A stretch of DNA of 64,000 bases from Propionispira raffinosivorans DSM 20765 (GTDB lineage Bacteria > Bacillota > Negativicutes > Selenomonadales > Selenomonadaceae): the NCBI RefSeq assembly GCF_000381065.1, contig NZ_KB905839.1, positions 285,423 to 349,422 on the forward strand. Reading direction: 5' to 3'. Below the pieces are notes generated by a model that searched no databases, was not told the origin of the DNA, and saw only the letters and a list, made by a program, of their open reading frames with translations. The position numbers and the translations under genes were made by a program. Below, piece after piece: positions 7,902-17,542 of this stretch (positions are counted from its first letter, which is position 1; every line of letters begins with the position of its first letter).

Positions 7902-10058
7902 TTAATGGATTTTATACTTTGCGATAACTGCTTGAATCGCACCATACGATGTATCGGGTAAAGCAGTTTTAATAGCGGATACGGCTTTTATTGAGCCGAT
8001 TTTTTTGATGGCATTGAGGATATTTATTTCTGATCCTTCAGGAATAAATTGATCGAGATTGATGTTTTCTTCGGGTCTTTCAAGCGATAATCGACAAAAA
8101 TGCTGGATGATTGTGTCGAGTTTTAGCTTACGGGAAGCGGCTATTTCTTCAGCCGTGAAGCCTTGTTTATATAAAGCATAAGTCTGTTCATACGTAGATA
8201 TTTTTTCCTGTTTGTTCGTGGCGGTCTTTTCCTTTTTTGTTTCGGTGTTAATTTCATTGTGGCGGGGAAGCTGCAAATTGGAAACTGTTTCAGCCGATGT
8301 TTGTTCTATAATAACCCGTAAAAAAAGGTCGCCGTATTTTTCTAATTTACGTTCGCCAATCCCTTTTACTTGACGCATATCTTGTAAGGTAAGGGGAAGC
8401 TGGCTGCACATGTCCTGCAATGTAGCATCAGAAAATACAAGATAAGGTGGAACATTGTCTTTGGAAGCCAGTTCTTTACGCAGTGTACGCAGGGTTTGAA
8501 ATAAAGAAGAATCAATATTGGCTTTGCGTTCTTTACTGATTTTTTGCCATACCGAGGATTGACCTTTCATGACAGCATAGGCATTTTGTGTCAATTTGAC
8601 AACAGGGTATTCGCTTTCTGTTAAGGTTAAATATTGTGTGGCAGCGAGGCGCTGAATAATGAGTTTGATATCTTTTACGGTGCGTTCACTGAGAATCCCG
8701 TATGTGGAGATTGCATCAAAGTGGAATTTTAATACATTTTTATTTTGTGATCCTTTTAATACATCTGCAATCATGGTGATACCAAAACGTTCATTCATCC
8801 GATAGATACAAGAGAAAATTTTTTGGGCATCAACGGTGATGTCTACGAGTTCTGATTCATCATTACAATTGCTGCAATTATCACAAGTGTCAGGTGCTTT
8901 TGTTTCGCCAAAATACTGGACTATGAATTTACGCAAGCAGTCAGGGGTATGACAATAATCCACCATGGTTTGCAGCTTGCCAAATTCATGTGCCTTACGT
9001 TCTTCGTTTTCAGTTGAGACATCAATAAGAAATTTTTGTGTCATCGTATCTTGGGAACTAAATAGCAGGATGCATTCGCCAGGTTCACCGTCACGCCCAC
9101 TGCGCCCTGCTTCTTGATAATAGGCCTCAATATTTTTTGGCATATTATAATGAATGACATAGCGCACATTTGATTTATCAATGCCCATACCAAAGGCGTT
9201 GGTCGCAACCATAACCTGGATGTTATCATAGAGATAATCATCTTGCTGGCGAGTCCGTTCCATATCGGAAATTCCGGCATGGTAATGACCGGCTTTTAAT
9301 CCTTTTTGCGTCAAAAGTTCATAGATAGAGTCGACCTCTTTGCGAGTAGCCGCGTAAATGATGCCGGATTGATCGGCATGGTTTTTGACATAGTTAATAA
9401 TATATTTCTTTTTATCTTCACCGCGCAATACGCTGAAATACAGATTGGGGCGATCAAAACCATTAACTTGTACGTTAGGGTGATCCAAACCCAGCAGCAT
9501 AATAATATCGTCTTTTACTTCAGGGGTAGCTGTCGCTGTAAAAGCACTGATGATTGGTCGACTTTTGAGGGAATGGATAAAGGGGGTGATTTGTTGATAA
9601 CTGGGCCGGAAATCATGGCCCCATTGCGAAAGACAATGCGCTTCGTCGATTGCCAGCATGCTGATTGTTATTTTATTTAAAATGGATTGGAAATAATCAG
9701 TAGAAAGGCGTTCCGGGGCTACATAAACCAGTTTGTATCTATTTTCACTGATATCGTAAAGCCGGCGGCTGACTTCGCTGCTGGCAAGGGAACTGTTAAT
9801 ATAGGTTGCCGGGATTCCCTGCTGAGCGAGTGCATCTACCTGATCTTTCATTAGTGAGATGAGAGGTGATACAACGAGTGTAATACCGGGCAGGATCAGG
9901 GCTGGTATCTGAAAACAAATTGATTTTCCCGCTCCGGTAGGCATGATCGCTACAGTATCTTTACCTTGCAGCAAATTGACTATAATATTTTCCTGACCGG
10001 GACGAAAGGCGTCATAACCATAGAATTTCTTTAAGATTGTAAGAGCTTGTTTAAGCAT
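7902..10058 (-). CDS. recQ: ATP-dependent DNA helicase RecQ
   Basis: A 3'-5' DNA helicase of about 718 residues for recombinational repair and replication-fork processing. In order: a DEAH-type motor (RPGQ Q-motif region, MPTGAGKSICFQIPAL Walker A, DEAHC, FTATAT, and the QEAGRSGRDG motif VI), a zinc-binding module (CRKF...CDNCSNC), an RQC winged helix, an HRDC domain (about residues 525-600) and a C-terminal helix-turn-helix segment (LYKQGFTAEEIAASRKL). ATG 10058 is preferred because the ATG at 10073 has its ribosome site directly abutting it. The gene is convergent with cobO and flanked on both sides by copies of the same small repeat. Confidence 0.95.
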   Translation of the reverse strand: MLKQALTILKKFYGYDAFRPGQENIIVNLLQGKDTVAIMPTGAGKSICFQIPALILPGITLVVSPLISLMKDQVDALAQQGIPATYINSSLASSEVSRRLYDISENRYKLVYVAPERLSTDYFQSILNKITISMLAIDEAHCLSQWGHDFRPSYQQITPFIHSLKSRPIISAFTATATPEVKDDIIMLLGLDHPNVQVNGFDRPNLYFSVLRGEDKKKYIINYVKNHADQSGIIYAATRKEVDSIYELLTQKGLKAGHYHAGISDMERTRQQDDYLYDNIQVMVATNAFGMGIDKSNVRYVIHYNMPKNIEAYYQEAGRSGRDGEPGECILLFSSQDTMTQKFLIDVSTENEERKAHEFGKLQTMVDYCHTPDCLRKFIVQYFGETKAPDTCDNCSNCNDESELVDITVDAQKIFSCIYRMNERFGITMIADVLKGSQNKNVLKFHFDAISTYGILSERTVKDIKLIIQRLAATQYLTLTESEYPVVKLTQNAYAVMKGQSSVWQKISKERKANIDSSLFQTLRTLRKELASKDNVPPYLVFSDATLQDMCSQLPLTLQDMRQVKGIGERKLEKYGDLFLRVIIEQTSAETVSNLQLPRHNEINTETKKEKTATNKQEKISTYEQTYALYKQGFTAEEIAASRKLKLDTIIQHFCRLSLERPEENINLDQFIPEGSEINILNAIKKIGSIKAVSAIKTALPDTSYGAIQAVIAKYKIH

Positions 10059-10090
10059 AGATGTAAAAAACATCCTTTCTATTTTATGTA

Positions 10091-10172
10091 TATATACAAG
10101 TTACATTAAATATTATATATGGCAATCGTCAGGAAGGGGGCATACCTATATCCCATTCTTGGCAGACTGATA
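10091..10172 (-). repeat. Dispersed palindromic repeat, copy B
   Basis: In minus orientation it contains TATCAGTCTGCCAAGAATGG followed, after a short centre, by TTCCTGACGATTGCCATATA and ATATTTAATGTAACTTGTAT. It matches copy A at the outer and inner parts and copy C over about 40 nt. It lies just upstream of recQ. Confidence 0.6.
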
Positions 10173-10246
10173 AGCTAGCCACAATTTTTTTTAAAATGTA
10201 TTCTATAGTATCTATTTCTTTATTAGTATAGCAGAAACCTTCTAAT

Positions 10247-10275
10247 TTGTAGCCGGATGCTTGATTTTGTATTAT
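10247..10275 (+). promoter_or_regulatory. Possible sigma-A promoter of a short transcript upstream of tolC
   Basis: -35 TTGTAG, 17-bp spacer, -10 TATTAT. The transcript would meet a hairpin terminator about 40 nt later, before tolC. Confidence 0.35.
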
Positions 10276-10280
10276 ACTGT

Positions 10281-10355
10281 AAGAAAGAGTAGATAAGAGC
10301 AGAACAAATATTTTTAACAGGCAATGTAATCCGTTCAGTTTACATTGCAATTTTT
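10281..10355 (+). ncRNA. Possible small RNA or attenuated leader upstream of tolC
   Basis: From the predicted start to a terminator-like hairpin GCAATGTAA (10321-10329) / TTACATTGC (10340-10348) followed by AATTTTT: about 75 nt. No plausible gene lies between promoter and hairpin. It could be a small RNA or a regulated leader of the export operon. Apart from repeat copy B, nothing else is recognised in the 10.06-10.46 kb gap. Confidence 0.3.
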
Positions 10356-10457
10356 ATGAGTATTTCTAATAACGCTCAAAGGCGTTTCAAAGAAATACGC
10401 TTTAAAATAGTAGCGTATTGGTAATTGTAAACGGGAAGTGAAGGGGTGTAAGAAAAG

Positions 10458-11738
10458 ATGATGAGGAAATCATGTTTAAAACGAGTCGTGCTTTTATTTG
10501 CGGGTTGTTTTTTGTGGAATATATCATTAGGTGCATGTGCAGCTTTGTCATTAGATGAAGCGGTAGCCATGGCATTGAATCAAAATCCACAAATTAAGAT
10601 TGCCGCCAAAGGGGAAGAAAAAGCAGCGGCTAATCTGAATGCTGCCAAAGGGGCGAATGGATTTTCTATTTCAGCCAGCAGTAAATTTAGCATCAGTGAT
10701 GGTGCTGATCAAATTTATACCAATGGAAATAGCAATGGTATTACCGCATCTATGCCGCTTTATACAGGCGGGAAAAATGAACTAAATATTGATAGCAAGA
10801 AAGATGCGATTACGACCAGTGAACTAAATACGGCGCGTACTCAAGAAAATATCGTACTTGATACGATTAAGGCATACTATGATATTCTTGAAGCAAAAAA
10901 AACAGTAGATGTGGATCAAGAATCTGTCGACAATTATCAAGCTCATCTAACGAATGTACAGCAGCTTTATGCGGCTGGCAGTAAAGCGCGGGTGGAAGTA
11001 CTTCGTTCGGATGTAGAATTGTCTAATGCCAGGCAAACTTTGATCAAGGCCCAAAATTCTTATGACATTGCTGTAAGTACATTAAAAAATATAATCAAGA
11101 TGGATCGCGATGAACCGCTAAGTCTTACGGATGACTTTTCGTATCGTGTTTTTGATAAAGACCTGTATAGTTGTTTGGATTATGCTATGGTAAATCGTAA
11201 AGATCTGCAAGCGGCGAAGCTTGCAGTTAGTGTAGCTGAACGGGATATTGATATCGCCGCAGCGGATAAAAAGCCGCAAGTTGACGTATCGGTTAGCACG
11301 AGCTGGGATAAACAGGTTCTGCCGAGTTCTAGTGATTATAATTATACAGCTGGTGTATCAGCAAGCTGGAATTTATTTGATAGCAACGTAACCAATTCAA
11401 ATATAAAAGCAGCAAAAGTTGCGGTGGAAGAAGCAACACTTGAACTGGAAAAAGAACAAGATGATGTGGATCTTGCCGTTCGGCAGGCATACCTAAATAT
11501 GAAAGAAGCTGAAAAACGTTTCACGTCTACTGCGAATGCAATAAAACAGGCCCAAGAAGACAATTATATTGCTAATGAAAAATATAAAGCTGGTGAAGGT
11601 TTAATGCTGGATATCATTGATGCGCAGCTGGCATTATCAACAGCACAACTCAACTATATAAGTGCCCAATATGATTATGCACGATATAAAGCAACGTTGG
11701 AAAATGTTATGGGATTACGTGATGGGGTGACAAAATGA
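10458..11738 (+). CDS. TolC-family outer-membrane efflux channel
   Basis: A 426-residue outer-membrane channel-tunnel protein. A signal peptide (about 27 residues, ending GACAALS) precedes two repeats of the OEP domain rich in Asn, Ala and Gln, with the family motifs LSLDEAVAMALNQNPQI near the start and ATLENVMG near the end. Extended heptad-like helices typical of the periplasmic tunnel lie between. A stop-start overlap of four bases with macA shows one operon. It requires an outer membrane, which is an important clue to the organism's diderm nature. Start ATG 10458 or 10461; AAGGGGTG precedes. Confidence 0.92.
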   Translation: MMRKSCLKRVVLLFAGCFLWNISLGACAALSLDEAVAMALNQNPQIKIAAKGEEKAAANLNAAKGANGFSISASSKFSISDGADQIYTNGNSNGITASMPLYTGGKNELNIDSKKDAITTSELNTARTQENIVLDTIKAYYDILEAKKTVDVDQESVDNYQAHLTNVQQLYAAGSKARVEVLRSDVELSNARQTLIKAQNSYDIAVSTLKNIIKMDRDEPLSLTDDFSYRVFDKDLYSCLDYAMVNRKDLQAAKLAVSVAERDIDIAAADKKPQVDVSVSTSWDKQVLPSSSDYNYTAGVSASWNLFDSNVTNSNIKAAKVAVEEATLELEKEQDDVDLAVRQAYLNMKEAEKRFTSTANAIKQAQEDNYIANEKYKAGEGLMLDIIDAQLALSTAQLNYISAQYDYARYKATLENVMGLRDGVTK

Positions 11739-12865
11739 TGAAAAAAATAAAGTTGAAGTGGATTGTTATTCTTGTTTTGATTTTGCTTATAATAAGTGCT
11801 GGCGGGTATTATTATTATCAACAGCAGCTGGCAGCTAAAAATAGTTTGGCAGTTGAAACGGTAGCTGTTGCACGAATGAATATGAAGTCCGTGGTTTCGG
11901 CAACCGGCACTATAAAGCCAGTTCAATCAGTAGAGGTTAGTCCCAAGATTACGGCTCGTATCAAGTCGGTTCCGGTCAAAGAAAATGATTCAGTAACCGC
12001 TGGACAGACGGTAGCAATACTGGAAGATAAAGAACTCGAAACAGAAAAAGCCGAAGCGGAATATAAAGTGACAAATACAAGAGCAAAATATAAACGTATT
12101 TCTTATCTACAATCGATTGGTGCAAAGTCTGATGAGGATCTCGAAGATGCCCTATATAATTATCAGACGGCACAAAGCGCTCTGGAGGGTGTTCAATATA
12201 ATATTGATGAAACGATTATTGTAGCACCGATGGATGGGATGGTAGTCGGTCAGCCAAAAACGCCAGGTACGATGGCTGTTCAGGGCAATAGCAGCCCAAC
12301 TGTGATTATGCGGATTGCTGATTTGTCACAGAAACAAATCAATGCTAAAGTTGATGAAACAGATATCGGTAATATAAAAATTGGGCAAAAGGCAACTTTT
12401 ACCGTAGACGCGTATAGTGGAAAAACATTCACGGGTACGGTGGCTAAAATTTCACAAACCGATACGAGTGATACTTGGGATACGGAATCAAGTAGTACAA
12501 CAACCTCGTCATCTTCGACTACAGCCAGTGTAATTTATTACAGTGTTACTTTGGATGTGGATGATTCAGATAATTTATTAAAACCGGCGATGACTGCCAG
12601 AGTTGAAATTAATACAGCAGACAAAGAAAATACATTGGCTGTACCATTAACCGCATTGAAAACAAACAATAGCGGCTCGTATGTTGTTTTGGTAAAGCCA
12701 GATGGCTCAACTGAAAATAGAACGGTAACAACGGGCATTTACAGCGATGAATTTGTTGAAATTGTCGATGGGCTCGATGAGGGCGACCAGGTGTCGATCG
12801 AATATAAAGCAGGCGCAGCAACAACGACAAAAAAGTCATCAAGCCAAGGACCGCCGCCAATGTAG
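11735..12865 (+). CDS. macA: MacA-type periplasmic adaptor (membrane fusion protein)
   Basis: A 376-residue HlyD/MacA-family adaptor that links the inner-membrane ABC transporter to the TolC-type channel. Residues about 7-27 form the single N-terminal membrane anchor. Then come a lipoyl/barrel-sandwich half (SATGTIKPVQSVEVSPKI), an alpha-hairpin (about 95-150), the second lipoyl half (IVAPMDGMVVG) and a beta-barrel region. A Ser/Thr-rich stretch (residues about 250-268, TTTSSSSTTAS) is inserted in the beta-barrel region and is unusual but probably a flexible loop. It overlaps tolC by four bases and is followed by the two MacB genes. Confidence 0.9.
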   Translation: MMKKIKLKWIVILVLILLIISAGGYYYYQQQLAAKNSLAVETVAVARMNMKSVVSATGTIKPVQSVEVSPKITARIKSVPVKENDSVTAGQTVAILEDKELETEKAEAEYKVTNTRAKYKRISYLQSIGAKSDEDLEDALYNYQTAQSALEGVQYNIDETIIVAPMDGMVVGQPKTPGTMAVQGNSSPTVIMRIADLSQKQINAKVDETDIGNIKIGQKATFTVDAYSGKTFTGTVAKISQTDTSDTWDTESSSTTTSSSSTTASVIYYSVTLDVDDSDNLLKPAMTARVEINTADKENTLAVPLTALKTNNSGSYVVLVKPDGSTENRTVTTGIYSDEFVEIVDGLDEGDQVSIEYKAGAATTTKKSSSQGPPPM

Positions 12866-12884
12866 TAGGGGGGAGAAATAAATT

Positions 12885-13583
12885 ATGACAATTCGTCTTT
12901 CTGGCATCAAAAAGATTTATCAAATTGGCGATCAGACTGTAGCTGCGCTCGATGGCATTGATCTGCATATAAAAAAAGGTGAATTTTCCGCTTTAATGGG
13001 ACCGTCTGGTTCTGGTAAATCAACGCTGATGAATATATTAGGCTGTCTTGATCGTCCAACGGTTGGCTCGTATGAACTCGACGGGGAAGAAGTTGCTAAA
13101 CTTGGTGATGATGAACTGGCTGTGACGCGTAATAAAAAAATCGGATTTGTATTTCAAAATTTCAATCTCTTATCGAGAATTAGTGCTTGGGAAAATGTTG
13201 CGTTACCACTCGTTTATGCAGGCGTTCCCAAAAAAGAACGCATGGAGAAGGCAGCTTATTTTTTAGATGCGGTTGGTCTTGGGTCGCGGCGCGATCATCA
13301 ACCAAATGAGCTTTCGGGGGGGCAGCGACAGCGGGTAGCAATTGCTCGGGCGTTGGTAAATGATCCGCGGATTATTATGGCAGATGAACCAACAGGGAAT
13401 TTGGATACGAAATCCAGTACGGAAATCATGGAGATATTTCGCAAGCTTCATGCAGAGGGGAAAACGATTATTTTAGTTACACATGAACCAGAAATAGCAA
13501 CCTATGCAAGTCGTCAGCTATTAGTGCGTGATGGTAAAATTACACGCGATGAGGGTAAGGGGGTTGTTATGGATGTTGTTTAG
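12885..13583 (+). CDS. MacB/LolD-type ABC transporter ATPase
   Basis: A 232-residue ABC ATPase of the MacB/LolD family. Walker A is GPSGSGKST, the signature [15 protein letters not shown], Walker [13 protein letters not shown], and the switch His is in LVTHEPEIA. In E. coli MacB this domain is fused to the permease; here it is a separate gene whose end overlaps the permease start by 11 bases. GGGGGGAG precedes the ATG. Together with TolC, MacA and the permease it should export a macrolide, peptide, lipid or other envelope-directed substrate; the substrate cannot be read from sequence. Confidence 0.93.
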   Translation: MTIRLSGIKKIYQIGDQTVAALDGIDLHIKKGEFSALMGPSGSGKSTLMNILGCLDRPTVGSYELDGEEVAKLGDDELAVTRNKKIGFVFQNFNLLSRISAWENVALPLVYAGVPKKERMEKAAYFLDAVGLGSRRDHQPNELSGGQRQRVAIARALVNDPRIIMADEPTGNLDTKSSTEIMEIFRKLHAEGKTIILVTHEPEIATYASRQLLVRDGKITRDEGKGVVMDVV

Positions 13584-14790
13584 TGAAAGTATCCGGATAG
13601 CAATTACGGCTCTTTTGGCGAATAAATTACGGTCTATATTGACCATGCTGGGGATTATTATTGGCGTTGGTGCAGTCATTGCCATGGTATCGATTGGCAT
13701 GGGAGTCCGGCAGCAAGTTCAGACTTCCATTGCCAGTTTGGGCAGCAATATGTTGATTGTCTCACCAGGATCTTCTTCTTCGGGTGGGGTTCGAGGTGCT
13801 GCGGGGTCAAATGTAAAACTTAAATTAGATGATTCAGATGCGATTAAAAATAAAATTAAAAATATAGATTATGTATCGCCAACGGTAAGCAGTTCTTATC
13901 AGGTGGTAAATGGTAATCAGAATTGGAACACGACTGTACAGGGGGTTACACCGGAGTTTTTGCTGATTCGTTCCTTGACAGTTGGATCGGGGTCCTTTAT
14001 TACAAATGCGGATTTAACTTCTAGAAATCGAGTTGCCGTGATTGGAAAAACAGTTGCTTCAAATTTATTCAGCGATATGAATCCTGTCGGGCAAAATGTC
14101 CGCATTAACAATACACCTTATAAAATTATTGGTGTTCTCGAAAGCAAGGGGCAGTCTTCCATGGGACAGGATCAGGATGATATTGTGATTGTTCCACTTA
14201 CTACGGGGCAGGAGCGTCTTATGGGAATTACGTATGTGAAGTCAATTAATATTCAGGTATCTGATCCGGAGAAAATGGATCAGGTACAAAGTGAAATTGA
14301 AACACTGCTGCGACAACGACATCGTATTCTTAGTGATAAAGACGATGACTTTACTGTGCGAAACTTAACTAGTCTTATGGAAACTATGACGCAGACTACT
14401 ACGATGATTACACTGCTTCTGGGGAGTGTTGCTGCTATTTCACTGCTTGTGGGCGGAATTGGCATTATGAATATCATGATGGTGTCGGTTACTGAAAGAA
14501 CGAGAGAAATCGGTATACGTAAAGCTTTAGGGGCTACATTTCAAAATATTATGATGCAGTTTTTGATTGAATCGGTAGTTATCGGAGTAATTGGCGGAAT
14601 CATTGGCATTGTTTTTGGCTGCCTGGCGGCGATGGCAATCTCTAAATTTGGCGGCTTTACAACGGTAATTACAGTTGCTCCAATTTTGTTATCGTTTGGT
14701 TTTTCGGTTGGAATTGGTTTGTTTTTCGGCATTTATCCGGCCAGAAAAGCAGCTCTTTTAGATCCAATTGATGCACTTCGTTATGAATAA
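13573..14790 (+). CDS. MacB-type ABC transporter permease
   Basis: A permease of about 405 residues with the MacB/FtsX layout: one N-terminal membrane helix (MLGIIIGVGAVIAMVSIGMG), a large periplasmic domain (MacB_PCD, about residues 45-240) and three C-terminal helices beginning at LVGGIGIMNIMMVSVTERTREIG. The motif REIGIRKALGA is the usual coupling segment. ATG 13573 is chosen because TAAGGGGG lies nine bases upstream; longer in-frame starts lie inside the ATPase gene without a ribosome site. Last gene of the tolC-macA-macB operon. Confidence 0.92.
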   Translation: MLFSESIRIAITALLANKLRSILTMLGIIIGVGAVIAMVSIGMGVRQQVQTSIASLGSNMLIVSPGSSSSGGVRGAAGSNVKLKLDDSDAIKNKIKNIDYVSPTVSSSYQVVNGNQNWNTTVQGVTPEFLLIRSLTVGSGSFITNADLTSRNRVAVIGKTVASNLFSDMNPVGQNVRINNTPYKIIGVLESKGQSSMGQDQDDIVIVPLTTGQERLMGITYVKSINIQVSDPEKMDQVQSEIETLLRQRHRILSDKDDDFTVRNLTSLMETMTQTTTMITLLLGSVAAISLLVGGIGIMNIMMVSVTERTREIGIRKALGATFQNIMMQFLIESVVIGVIGGIIGIVFGCLAAMAISKFGGFTTVITVAPILLSFGFSVGIGLFFGIYPARKAALLDPIDALRYE

Positions 14791-14846
14791 GAATGGTTTA
14801 TAGGCCGATACATCTAGCCTATTTCATGCAACAACTTATAATAGAT

Positions 14847-14884
14847 ACAAAAAGAAGCCGACCTTCATAGGTCGGCTTCTTTTG
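14847..14884. terminator. Bidirectional terminator between the macB permease and the outer-membrane gene
   Basis: AAAGAAGCCGACC-TTCATA-GGTCGGCTTCTTT: perfect 13-bp stem with A/T flanks on both sides, between convergent genes. Confidence 0.9.
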
Positions 14885-14895
14885 TTATGTAGTTA

Positions 14896-15396
14896 TTAAA
14901 ATTTCATGGTAGCACCAATACCGATACCATTTTCATTATGGGCATGGTCTGGATTGAAAGAATGATAGTTGATGTTAAGATCAACATTCGCAACTAAAGC
15001 AACATTGACACCGACTTGAGTTTCGTTAAAATCAGAACCAGCTACATAAGATACATAACCTTCAGCACCCATTACATTTGGTGTATTAACAGCTAAACCG
15101 CCATAAAAATTACTCTTATCACCCGGCAATTTGCTGCGATCCCCAACAATAACACGAACATGATCAACGACATTGACCTGACCGTAAATGTCGTTCATAC
15201 CACCATATTCATCACGATCGACGTATTGATAACCAAGTGTAAAATTATCAGAAACCTTATGTTCAATGTAAGACTCATTTGTACCGATTCCAATAGCTGT
15301 GCCAGTTGGACTCAGATTATTGATTGGAGCAGCAAATACAGTCGTACCTGCACTTAAAGCAAGTAGCGCGGTGAGTGTTAAAATACTTTTTTTCAT
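14896..15396 (-). CDS. Small outer-membrane beta-barrel protein
   Basis: A 166-residue exported protein. The signal peptide is MKKSILTLTALLALSAGTTV followed by FA. The mature part alternates short polar and aromatic strands (NFTLGYQYVDRDEYGG, DIYGQVNVVDHVRVIVGD, ATMKF) and ends in Phe, the usual recognition signal for insertion by the BAM complex. The length fits an 8-stranded barrel. The start is fixed by AGGAGG eight bases upstream. Porin-like or adhesion roles are possible; no specific function is recognised. Monocistronic between a bidirectional terminator and the HD-GYP gene. Confidence 0.8.
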   Translation of the reverse strand: MKKSILTLTALLALSAGTTVFAAPINNLSPTGTAIGIGTNESYIEHKVSDNFTLGYQYVDRDEYGGMNDIYGQVNVVDHVRVIVGDRSKLPGDKSNFYGGLAVNTPNVMGAEGYVSYVAGSDFNETQVGVNVALVANVDLNINYHSFNPDHAHNENGIGIGATMKF

Positions 15397-15518
15397 GAAG
15401 AATCCTCCTATTTTTTGATTACTCACCATTATAAACCATCTTTCTTTGAATTGCATTAGAAAACAACTAATTTGAGACGAATAGTCTATATAATTGCTAT
15501 GTTTGTTTGAATATGCTT

Positions 15519-16583
15519 TTATTCAGGATTATATTCAATTACCTTAATTTTAGGATGAAGATTCATATTGAGGATTTCACCGTCTTCCATTTCAATGAGC
15601 GGTAAGGCGGCAAAATCTTTTGGATATTGAATGATTTTACCTTTACGCTGATCTGACAATAAAACCTGAGATCCGATGAATACTTGCTGTATATTATTTA
15701 GAAAAGGAATACAGATTTGGGGATCTAGTGTGGAAAACATTTCATGGGTTATTTTTTCGATAGCAGAAAATGGTGTTTGCTTCAGGAATCCTTCACGTTC
15801 TGTCGTGATTGTATCATATAAATCAGCCACAGCAACAATTTTGGCGTACTCATGGATATCGTTTGCTGCTACATTAAATGGAAAACCAGATCCGTCCATC
15901 CGTTCATGATGCTGCAAGGCGGCCGATTTTACTCCTTCGGAAAGTTCAGCTTTTTTTGAGAGCAAATGATAGCCATTTAAAGTATGTTGAATATAAATAT
16001 CGAATTCTTCTTCGGTTAAGTTTTCAATTTGCTTATCGAGGACGCGTTGTTCCATTTGTGTTTTTCCGATGTCATGTAAGAAACCAGCGAGCACAAGATC
16101 TTCAATTTTATTTTTAGAAAAATTCATCCATTTGCCTAATACACCTGATAAGACTGAAACACGTAACGAATGGTTATAGGCTTCATTATCCATATGTTTT
16201 AATTTGTAAAGATAATCTATGACGCCGCTTTCTTTAACAAGCGGAACAACAGATGTTTTAACCATTTTTTCAACTTTTTCGACGGGGATGTCTTTTGTTT
16301 TGGCGGCTGCATTAAAAATTTCACTTGCGACATGCAAGACTTCTTCATATTCAGACACAAACGCATTGCTGCGATTTAGAATAGATGCGACATGCTGATA
16401 GGTTGAATCAAGTTCATATTCATCCTTAACAAAGACTGAATCAATACCCAAAAATGTTAAGCGGGTAATATGTGCTTTGGTTAGCATCGTATTTTCTGCG
16501 AGTACAACAATTAGTTGACTATTGATAATTGTCCGAGCCAAAACCATTCCTGGCTGTAATTTGCTAATATTGAGTTTCTTCAT
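15519..16583 (-). CDS. HD-GYP domain cyclic-di-GMP phosphodiesterase
   Basis: A 354-residue cytoplasmic protein. Residues about 1-60 resemble the N-terminal domain often found before HD-GYP units (ISKLQPGMVLARTI). The HD-GYP domain, about residues 135-290, has NHSLRVSVLSG, LAGFLHDIGKTQ (HD metal ligands), the variant HHERMDGSGFP (usual HHExxDGxGYP, Tyr replaced by Phe) and VADLYDTITTER. It should hydrolyse c-di-GMP to GMP or pGpG. The C-terminal ~60 residues have no recognised role. The start follows AGAGGAGGG. With the PAS-GGDEF-EAL gene at 4 kb this makes two c-di-GMP turnover proteins in the window. Confidence 0.92.
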   Translation of the reverse strand: MKKLNISKLQPGMVLARTIINSQLIVVLAENTMLTKAHITRLTFLGIDSVFVKDEYELDSTYQHVASILNRSNAFVSEYEEVLHVASEIFNAAAKTKDIPVEKVEKMVKTSVVPLVKESGVIDYLYKLKHMDNEAYNHSLRVSVLSGVLGKWMNFSKNKIEDLVLAGFLHDIGKTQMEQRVLDKQIENLTEEEFDIYIQHTLNGYHLLSKKAELSEGVKSAALQHHERMDGSGFPFNVAANDIHEYAKIVAVADLYDTITTEREGFLKQTPFSAIEKITHEMFSTLDPQICIPFLNNIQQVFIGSQVLLSDQRKGKIIQYPKDFAALPLIEMEDGEILNMNLHPKIKVIEYNPE

Positions 16584-16785
16584 CGTGACCCTCCTCTAAA
16601 GTACTAGAATTTTTTATAAGAAAATTAAAAATGCAAAATTTCACGCAGCGAGATTTTGACAATATATCTTATGTTCTCCACAGTGAAAAGATTTTCCTAC
16701 CAAATTGTTTTAAGTTACGTAATATGAAACAATATGCCTAGGAAAAAAGGACTTGTGGCATAGAAGGAATGATGAATTGGTATAT

Positions 16786-17289
16786 TTAATTGTTTAAAAG
16801 GATTACTTTTTTCCATTCTGCTAAAGCAGAAGCAGGCAGGTTATAGACAGCAATCGTTTGGTCGTTTAAATAAAAAGTGAGACAAATGGAGGAGGCATCT
16901 TCAATGGTTGGAACTAATTCTTGAGGAATAAGGATTTCGGTGAGTCTGACCGTCGAATGGTCAAATGGATAGTTATTCAATCTTTTGGAAACAACGGTTG
17001 TTGTTAGTTCGATTACGTCGGTATTGTTGAAGGTTAAAGTTAATTTTGTGTCTGGCGTTAAAATGGTTTTGAAATTTGCATTATAGGCTAATATCGCATA
17101 AAGAGTAGAATCAAATTGAATTGTTTTTTGAAAATACAGTTTTTTTAAGATGCTTTCATTTTCAATATTAACAGCGCTTGCAATAGATATTCCCTCGTGG
17201 AAGGTGTCGTATCCTTTAATGATTGTTGCATAACAAGGGCTAGTTAAAAGAAGCAGACTAAATAGTGTTATTATAAAAAATTTTTTCAT
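16786..17289 (-). CDS. Exported protein of unknown function
   Basis: A 167-residue protein with a clear signal peptide (MKKFFIITLFSLLLLTSPCY, then A) and a mature domain of about 147 residues rich in Thr, Ile and Asn, predicted to be beta-rich. It has no lipobox. No catalytic motif is visible and I do not recognise the family. The start follows AGAGGTG with good spacing. It is divergent from the amino-acid ABC importer and downstream of nothing, so it is probably monocistronic. Periplasmic location is inferred from the signal peptide and the diderm envelope. Confidence 0.7.
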   Translation of the reverse strand: MKKFFIITLFSLLLLTSPCYATIIKGYDTFHEGISIASAVNIENESILKKLYFQKTIQFDSTLYAILAYNANFKTILTPDTKLTLTFNNTDVIELTTTVVSKRLNNYPFDHSTVRLTEILIPQELVPTIEDASSICLTFYLNDQTIAVYNLPASALAEWKKVILLNN

Positions 17290-17542
17290 CAAAACACCTC
17301 TTTCTTTAAATATACCAGTAGCTGGTTTTTCAGTCAAATAGAATTGGTTTTTTTCATAGCAAGTTCATTTTATGAAAAAGTCTGCATTTAAGCGAAAAAC
17401 AGTGATCTGACGAGAAAATAAAGCTAAATATCAATTTATAATTTATAAATGCACCATTTTAAAGGTTTCCTATTTTAACGAACTAAAGTATAATCATATT
17501 TATAATATTTTAAAGAATTACAATGACGGATGGAGGCTTTTT

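Noticed and set aside
9306..9680. 124-codon plus-strand frame inside recQ
   Set aside because: Antisense to a conserved helicase core; no ribosome site or recognisable domain.
10129..10350. 73-codon minus-strand frame upstream of recQ
   Set aside because: Overlaps repeat copy B and a hairpin terminator; no ribosome site and no family features.
13528..13572. Longer start for the MacB-type permease
   Set aside because: No ribosome site upstream of 13528; ATG 13573 has TAAGGGGG at nine bases.
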